This document shows positions 34,051 to 38,886 of a stretch of 38,886 bases of DNA, piece after piece (position 1 is the first letter of the stretch; each line of letters opens with the position of its first letter). The notes under the pieces are model-generated. The model saw only the letters and a list, made by a program, of their open reading frames with translations, did no database searches and was not told where the DNA came from. The position numbers were made by a program, and so were the translations under genes. This stretch comes from DATMXT01 sp035560415 (lineage in GTDB: Bacteria > Bacillota > Clostridia > Oscillospirales > Feifaniaceae), in NCBI GenBank assembly GCA_035560415.1, contig DATMZG010000142.1, positions 1-38,886 of the forward strand. Direction: 5' to 3'.

Positions 34051-35573
34051 GTGAATATCTCATCGGCATTGACGCCGGGACAAGCCGGGTCAAGGCCGTC
34101 GTCTTCGACGGGGCGGGGACTGAAGTCGCCTCCTTTGCCGCCGACAACAAGGTCTACAACCCGGGCGGCAACCGCTCGGAGCAGGACATGCGGGAGCTCT
34201 GGCAGGTCGTCTGCCGCTGCATCCGGCGGGTGCTCGAGGAGGCGGACCTCACGGGGGCCGACATCGCGGGCCTCGGCGTATCCGGGCAGGGCGAGGGGCT
34301 CTGGCTTGTCGACGAGGGCGGCGAGCCCCTCGGCATGGCGCGGCTCTGGAACGACGGCAGAGCCATCGAAACGGCGCTGTCGCTGCGCGCCAAACCCGGC
34401 ATGGAGCGCGTTTTCAATCTGACGCTCGGGGGCCAGCCCAAGTCCGGCACCACGATTTCGCAGGTCGTGCACGCGGCCCGCACCGAGCCGGAGCTTTTAA
34501 AGAAAGCCAAGTACATTTTCTTTTGCAAGGACTACATCCGATATAAGCTGACGGGCGTTCCCCTCATGGAGCCGTCGGACGCCTCCACGTCGCTCTTAGA
34601 CCTTTCGGCCATGCGCCCGGCCGAGGGCCTTTTCGAGGCGCTCGGCGTGCCGGAACTCGCAGGGCTCATGCCCCCCATCCTGCCCTCCTGCGGGGAGGCG
34701 GGCAAAATTTCGGCGGAGGCCGCCGAGCTCACGGGGCTGCTCCAGGGCACGCCGGTCGGCGGCGGCATGCTCGACCTCATTTCGGCCGCGGCGGGGGCCG
34801 GCGCCGTCAATGAGGGCGACATCTGCATCACGATGGGCACGACTTTGATGCACCAGATTGTCATGCCGGAGTACGCGCCCACCCACCCCATGTCCATGAG
34901 CTGGGAAGCCCACTGCACGCCCGGCCTCTTTGCGCGCCTTGCCGGCACCATGGCCGGCACCCCCAACCTCAACTGGGCACTGACGGTGCTCTACGCAGTT
35001 CCGGAGTTTGACGTCGGCTTTGTCACCGCCTTGGAGGAGCCCCTCTCCAAAATTCCGATTGGCTGCAAAGGCGTCGTTTTCCACCCCTATACGAGCGTCT
35101 CGGGGGAGCGCGCCCCCTTCATCAACGAAAACGCCTGCGGGCAGTTCTCCGGCCTCAAGTCCACGACGACAAGAGAGCAGATGCTGCGGGCGGTCTATGA
35201 GGGCATCGTGCTCTCGTCTTACGACTGCCTCGCGGACCTTGGCGACACGCCAGGCAAGGTCTTCCTGTCGGGCGGCGGCGCCCACAGCGGCTTTTGGGTG
35301 CAGATGCTCTCGGACTGCCTCGGGCGCGAACTCAGTGTCTCCTTGGACAGGGAGCTTGCGGCCAAGGGCGCGGCGCTCTGCGCCGGCGTCGCCTGCGGCA
35401 TGTTCGCCGACCCGCTCTCTGCCTCGCGGGGGCTCTCCCGCATCAAGGCCGTCTACACGCCCGACATGGAGCGCCACGGCCGGTATATGGAGCTCTATAA
35501 ACTGTATCGCGACGTGCGTCCGAATATGTACGGTTTCTGGGACGCCAGGGCCGCCTATGTGAAGAATGACTGA
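34047..35573 (+). CDS. FGGY-family carbohydrate kinase
   Basis: This 508-residue kinase has the FGGY layout: an N-terminal phosphate loop GIDAGTSRVKAVVFD, WNDGRA with the catalytic Asp, a central TMGTTLMHQ phosphate-binding turn, and the C-terminal adenosine segment FLSGGGAHSGFWVQML. It phosphorylates a sugar, polyol or ketose (relatives use xylulose, ribulose, erythritol, lyxose); the substrate is not readable. The neighbours, a D-2-hydroxyacid dehydrogenase and a class II aldolase, suggest phosphorylation followed by oxidation or aldol cleavage of a phosphorylated sugar or sugar acid. It overlaps the upstream gene by ATGA and the downstream gene by eight bases. No transporter or isomerase is present nearby. 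Confidence 0.9.
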   Translation: MSEYLIGIDAGTSRVKAVVFDGAGTEVASFAADNKVYNPGGNRSEQDMRELWQVVCRCIRRVLEEADLTGADIAGLGVSGQGEGLWLVDEGGEPLGMARLWNDGRAIETALSLRAKPGMERVFNLTLGGQPKSGTTISQVVHAARTEPELLKKAKYIFFCKDYIRYKLTGVPLMEPSDASTSLLDLSAMRPAEGLFEALGVPELAGLMPPILPSCGEAGKISAEAAELTGLLQGTPVGGGMLDLISAAAGAGAVNEGDICITMGTTLMHQIVMPEYAPTHPMSMSWEAHCTPGLFARLAGTMAGTPNLNWALTVLYAVPEFDVGFVTALEEPLSKIPIGCKGVVFHPYTSVSGERAPFINENACGQFSGLKSTTTREQMLRAVYEGIVLSSYDCLADLGDTPGKVFLSGGGAHSGFWVQMLSDCLGRELSVSLDRELAAKGAALCAGVACGMFADPLSASRGLSRIKAVYTPDMERHGRYMELYKLYRDVRPNMYGFWDARAAYVKND

Positions 35574-36618
35574 AAAGGATATGGTTGAAATGACAAAACC
35601 GCGCCTTTTGCTCACGGCCGAAGTCGACGAGGGCGGCATTGCCCCCCTCTTTGACATGTGCGACGTCGTGGAAGACGGGTACCGCTTCGGCCCCGTCAAG
35701 CTGACTGAGGAGCAGCAAATTGAAAAACTCAAAGGCTGCGAAATTTTCATGACCAGCTACGACGCCGTCACGGCAAAGGTCATTGAGAACGCCCCCGACT
35801 TAAAGCTCATCGTCTGCGCCCGCTCCAACCCCATCAACGTCGACCTTGCGGCGGCAAAGGCGAGGGGCATTCCGGTCTCCTACACGCCGGGGCGCAACTC
35901 GGACTGCACGGCCGAGTTCGCCGTGGCCCTCATGCTCATGGCCGCCCGCAAAATTCCGCAGGCGCTATCGCGCATTGCCGACGGCACCTACCTCTCAAAC
36001 GAGCCCGTGCCCCAGAAAAAGGACGTCACCTGGGGCGTCGTAAACGGCCACTCGCCCTACAATGAGCTGCAGGGCATGCAGCTCTTCGGGCGGACCCTCG
36101 GCATCGTGGGCTACGGCTCCATCGGACGGCGGGTCGGCCGCATTGCCCACCAGGGCTTTGGCATGTACTTAAACATCTATGACCCCTACGCAAACGAGTT
36201 GGAAGTCGAGTCCCCCGGTGTGCGCAAAGTCGACTTCGAGACGCTGCTAAGGGAGTCCGACTTCATCTCCTGCCACGTCAAGCCGACCCCGGCGACGACG
36301 GGGCTCTTCACCCTCGACTGCTTTAAGAAAATGAAGCCGACGGCCTTTTTCATCAACAACGGCCGCGGCAATGTCGTCGTGGAGAAGGACTTAATTGAGG
36401 CGCTGCGGCAAAAGCTCATTGCCGGCGCCGCCCTCGACGTCTTTGAAAACGAGCCGCTCGAGGCGAACCACCCCTATGTTTCGGGCGAGCTCGACAACGT
36501 CGTCGCCACGCCCCACATGTCGGGCGCCGCAATCGACTCCATGATCAACCACACGAAAATGGCTGTGGCCGAGGTGCGCCGCTACCTTTTGGGCGAGCCT
36601 CTGCTCTTTTCAAAATAA
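35566..36618 (+). CDS. D-2-hydroxyacid dehydrogenase (phosphoglycerate dehydrogenase-like)
   Basis: This is a protein of about 350 residues with an NAD-binding Rossmann domain: GYGSIG (about 182-187) and the acidic Asp near 206 that prefers NAD. The catalytic Arg267 (NNGRG), Glu296 (FENEP) and His317 (ATPHMSG) are all present. It probably interconverts a 2-hydroxy acid or sugar-derived acid and its 2-oxo form; it is not necessarily serine-pathway SerA, since the serine/ACT regulatory domain is missing. It overlaps the kinase. The start is uncertain: ATG 35566, 35581 or 35590 (AAAAGGA lies at 35573-35579). Confidence 0.88.
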   Translation: MTEKDMVEMTKPRLLLTAEVDEGGIAPLFDMCDVVEDGYRFGPVKLTEEQQIEKLKGCEIFMTSYDAVTAKVIENAPDLKLIVCARSNPINVDLAAAKARGIPVSYTPGRNSDCTAEFAVALMLMAARKIPQALSRIADGTYLSNEPVPQKKDVTWGVVNGHSPYNELQGMQLFGRTLGIVGYGSIGRRVGRIAHQGFGMYLNIYDPYANELEVESPGVRKVDFETLLRESDFISCHVKPTPATTGLFTLDCFKKMKPTAFFINNGRGNVVVEKDLIEALRQKLIAGAALDVFENEPLEANHPYVSGELDNVVATPHMSGAAIDSMINHTKMAVAEVRRYLLGEPLLFSK

Positions 36619-36642
36619 CAACCATAGAAAGAAGGAAACTTT

Positions 36643-37302
36643 ATGCTGATGCAAAAAGAGCGCGAGGCCGTCGTCGAATACGGCAAGAAGCTGATCACGA
36701 CGGGGCTGACCAAGGGCACGGGCGGAAACGTCAGCGTCGCAAACCGCGAGCTCGGCTATTTTGCGCTCTCCCCCTCCGGCAAGGACTATTTCACCATCAA
36801 GCCCGAAGAGGTCGCCATTCTCGACTTTGACGGCAAGCTCATCGAGGCCCCCCTAAAGCCCTCAACCGAGCACGAGCTGCACCGCATGGTCTACGTCGAC
36901 CGGCCCGAAATCAACGGCGTCATCCACGCCCACACCAACTACGCCACGACCCTCGGGTGCATGCGGTGGGAGCTGCCGGCCCTCCACTACCTCGTGGCGC
37001 TGGCCGGTAAAAACGTCCGGTGCGCCGAGTACGCCACCTTCGGCACAAAGGAGCTGGCCGTGAACGTCGTCAAAGCCATGAAAGACCGCTATGCCGCCAT
37101 CATGGCCAACCACGGCATCCTCACGGGCGGGCGCGACGTCGCCAACGCCTTCAAAAAGCTCGAGGAGGTCGAGTACTGCTGCCAGCTCTACTGGCAGGCC
37201 AAAGCCATGGGCGTCGAGCCCGTGCTGCTCTCGGACGAGGAGATGGAAAAGCACCTCGTTCTCTTCAAGACCTACGGCGACGCCGCCGTCCCCAAGGACT
37301 GA
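36643..37302 (+). CDS. Class II aldolase / fuculose-phosphate aldolase-like
   Basis: This 219-residue zinc aldolase is of the L-fuculose-1-phosphate / ribulose-5-phosphate 4-epimerase superfamily. Zinc ligands His95 and His97 are in HAHTNY, His157 in ANHGI; Glu76 in PSTEHE corresponds to the catalytic glutamate. GTGGNVS near residue 25 is the phosphate-binding loop. It is expected to cleave a phosphorylated ketose into DHAP (or glycolaldehyde phosphate) and an aldehyde, or to epimerise a sugar phosphate. It has its own GAAGGAAAC ribosome site 25 bases after the dehydrogenase, and a terminator follows. It closes the kinase-dehydrogenase-aldolase operon. Confidence 0.88.
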   Translation: MLMQKEREAVVEYGKKLITTGLTKGTGGNVSVANRELGYFALSPSGKDYFTIKPEEVAILDFDGKLIEAPLKPSTEHELHRMVYVDRPEINGVIHAHTNYATTLGCMRWELPALHYLVALAGKNVRCAEYATFGTKELAVNVVKAMKDRYAAIMANHGILTGGRDVANAFKKLEEVEYCCQLYWQAKAMGVEPVLLSDEEMEKHLVLFKTYGDAAVPKD

Positions 37303-37315
37303 TTGTAAAGTGAGA

Positions 37316-37345
37316 AAAGCGCCCCGCAAACGCGGGGCGCTTTTT
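37316..37345. terminator. Terminator between the aldolase and the DUF1846 gene
   Basis: A perfect 9-bp GC stem (37319-37327 with 37332-37340) and 4-base loop are followed by five T residues and preceded by AAAA, so it can work in both directions. Confidence 0.88.
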
Positions 37346-37361
37346 GTCTGCGTAAAAGTGT

Positions 37362-38846
37362 TTACTTATGATAGAGACGTTTCGTCTCATACTCCGGCTC
37401 GCAGGTGAGGTTCATGCCGAGCTTTCGCGCCATGTCGCTGTCGACCTGTGAGAGGATGACCGAGGAGTGCATTTCGCAGCCCTCGAGCTTCGGAAGCTGG
37501 GCGAGCCCCTTGGCCGCGACGCCGGAGGTGACGGCCGAAATGGCGAGCGCGATGAGGGTCTCGTCGGTGTGCAGGCGGGGGTTGCGCCCGCCCAAGGCGT
37601 CGACCTTCAGGCGCTGAATGGGCTCAATGACGGCGGGGGCGATCATCGTGATGTCGTCCGGAATGCCGGCCAGCGCCTTGAGGGCGTTGAGCAGGGCTGC
37701 CGAGGAAGCGCCGAGCAGGGCCGACGTCTTTCCCGTGACGATGGCGCCGTCCGGCAGCTCAATGGCGGCCGCCGGCTCGCCGGTCGCGGCGGCCTTTGCG
37801 AGGGCCGGGGCGACCACTTTGCGCCGGTCGGCGTCAATGCCGGCCTGGTGCATGACCATTTCGTGCTTCATGACCGTCTCGTCGTCGGCCCGGCCGACTC
37901 TGCGGTCGTACAGCCCGCGGTAGTAGCGGCGCACGATCTCGTCTAAGGCCGCCTCGCGGCAGGCCTCGTCGTCGACAATGGCGTACCCCGCCATGTTGAC
38001 GCCCATGTCGGTCGGCGACTTGTAGGGGCAGGTGCCGTAAATGTACTCAAACATGGCGGCCACAACCGGGAAAATCTCGACGTCGCGGTTGTAGTTGACG
38101 GTGGCCTTCCCGTAGGCCTCGAGGTGGAAGGAGTCAATCATGTTGAAGTCGCGCAGGTCGGCCGTGGCCGCCTCGTAGGCCAGGTTGACGGGGTGGCGCA
38201 GCGGCAGGTTCCAGATGGGGAAAGTCTCGAACTTGGCGTAGCCCGCGCGCACTCCGCGCTTGTGCTCGTGGTAGAGCTGGGAGAGACAGGTGGCCATTTT
38301 GCCGCTGCCGGGGCCGGGGGCCGTGATGACGACGAGGGGGCGGCTTGTCTCAATGTACTCGTTGCGGCCAAAGCCCTCGTCGCTGACGATGAGGGGCACA
38401 CTCGTGGGATAGCCGGGAATGGGGTAGTGGCGGTAGGTGGTGACGCCGAGCCCCTCGAGGCGCTTCATAAAAACGTCGGCAGCCGTCTGTCCCGCATACT
38501 GCGTGATGACTACGCTGCCGACAAAGAGACCGAGCTCCCGAAAGGCGTCGATGAGGCGGAGGACGTCGGCGTCGTAGGGGATGCCGAGGTCGCCGCGGAG
38601 CTTGCTTTTTACGATATCCGATGCGTTGATGGCGATGACGATTTCAGCTTTGTCGCCCATTGTTTTGAGGAGGCGAACTTTGCTGTCCGGTTCAAACCCC
38701 GGCAGCACGCGGGATGCGTGGTAGTCGTCGAAGAGTTTTCCGCCGAACTCGAGGTAGAGCTTGCTGCCGAGACCGCCGATGCGCTCGAGAATGTGTTCCG
38801 ATTGCTTTTTTAGGTAAGCATCGTTGTCAAAACCGATTTTCTTCAC
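37362..38846 (-). CDS. DUF1846 domain-containing protein
   Basis: This 494-residue cytoplasmic protein matches the conserved DUF1846 family, whose members are about 494 residues and begin with an MKKxxF-type N-terminus. It has a P-loop-like segment APGPGSGKMATCLS near residue 180, KFETFPIWNLPLRHPVNLAYEAATADL, SPTDMGVNMAG and the C-terminal DALGGRNPRLH. The function of the family is not established. The start is GTG at 38846, five bases after AAGGGGGAAG; reading from the ATG at 38870 adds eight residues and puts the ribosome site inside the gene, and is less likely. The promoter would be at or beyond the window end; ATTATAG near the end is on the minus strand. Confidence 0.93.
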   Translation of the reverse strand: MKKIGFDNDAYLKKQSEHILERIGGLGSKLYLEFGGKLFDDYHASRVLPGFEPDSKVRLLKTMGDKAEIVIAINASDIVKSKLRGDLGIPYDADVLRLIDAFRELGLFVGSVVITQYAGQTAADVFMKRLEGLGVTTYRHYPIPGYPTSVPLIVSDEGFGRNEYIETSRPLVVITAPGPGSGKMATCLSQLYHEHKRGVRAGYAKFETFPIWNLPLRHPVNLAYEAATADLRDFNMIDSFHLEAYGKATVNYNRDVEIFPVVAAMFEYIYGTCPYKSPTDMGVNMAGYAIVDDEACREAALDEIVRRYYRGLYDRRVGRADDETVMKHEMVMHQAGIDADRRKVVAPALAKAAATGEPAAAIELPDGAIVTGKTSALLGASSAALLNALKALAGIPDDITMIAPAVIEPIQRLKVDALGGRNPRLHTDETLIALAISAVTSGVAAKGLAQLPKLEGCEMHSSVILSQVDSDMARKLGMNLTCEPEYETKRLYHK

Positions 38847-38886
38847 TTTTACTTCCCCCTTTGTATTCATGTTTAAAAACTATAAT

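Overview
The window comes from a GC-rich chromosome with strong G/C bias at third codon positions. It reads as a spore-forming Clostridia-type Firmicute: it has a sigma-K gene, a T-box leader, a YtrA-type GntR regulator, a DUF1846 protein, MreB/ComF/RecD2-type housekeeping genes and consensus Firmicute promoters with AGGAGG ribosome binding sites. The genus cannot be named from the sequence alone. I see no rRNA, tRNA, CRISPR array, insertion sequence or prophage. This is mostly a core biosynthetic region with several accessory transport and catabolic modules.

Layout. Bases 1-2190 hold an HPr-like protein and a Na/Pi cotransporter-PhoU fusion in one short operon, followed by sigK on the minus strand. 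Bases 3057-8426 are a complete ilv operon (ilvB-ilvN-ilvC-ilvD) behind a T-box leader with a probable isoleucine specifier; it makes the branched-chain 2-keto acid precursors. A split transketolase (two subunits, minus strand) converges on it through a two-way terminator. A methyltransferase follows. Next comes a minus-strand purine operon, purE-purC-purF, with a lipid-anchored MEMO/AmmeMemoRadiSam-B-like protein last. Its promoter overlaps, back to back, the promoter of a small membrane protein. Bases 14665-19276 carry recD2-comF, an mreB-type gene and a small membrane zinc-ribbon protein.

Bases 19297-22752 are a minus-strand YtrA-type GntR regulator, ABC ATPase and large permease with a perfect 21-bp operator palindrome. 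Divergent from it is pyrB with a C-terminal PyrI-like zinc tail, co-directional and overlapping with an iron-sulfur-flavoprotein-like gene and an RlmI-like RNA methyltransferase. A CoA-transferase of the 4-hydroxybutyrate/butyrate type stands alone between a promoter and a strong terminator. A MarR regulator then leads a heterodimeric ABC exporter in which one subunit has lost catalytic residues. On the minus strand are an AI-2E family membrane protein and a small Cys-rich ORF coupled to an Amidase_3-type hydrolase. The last part is a C_GCAxxG_C_C protein, FGGY kinase, D-2-hydroxyacid dehydrogenase and class II aldolase operon that looks like a sugar or sugar-acid catabolic pathway of unknown substrate. 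A DUF1846 gene converges on it.

The most unusual points are: a PurF-type protein without the N-terminal nucleophile cysteine, the MEMO-like lipoprotein at the end of the purine operon, the PyrB-zinc tail fusion, the orphan kinase/dehydrogenase/aldolase pathway, and the overlapping Cys-rich ORF and amidase pair. No obviously new defence or mobile system was found.
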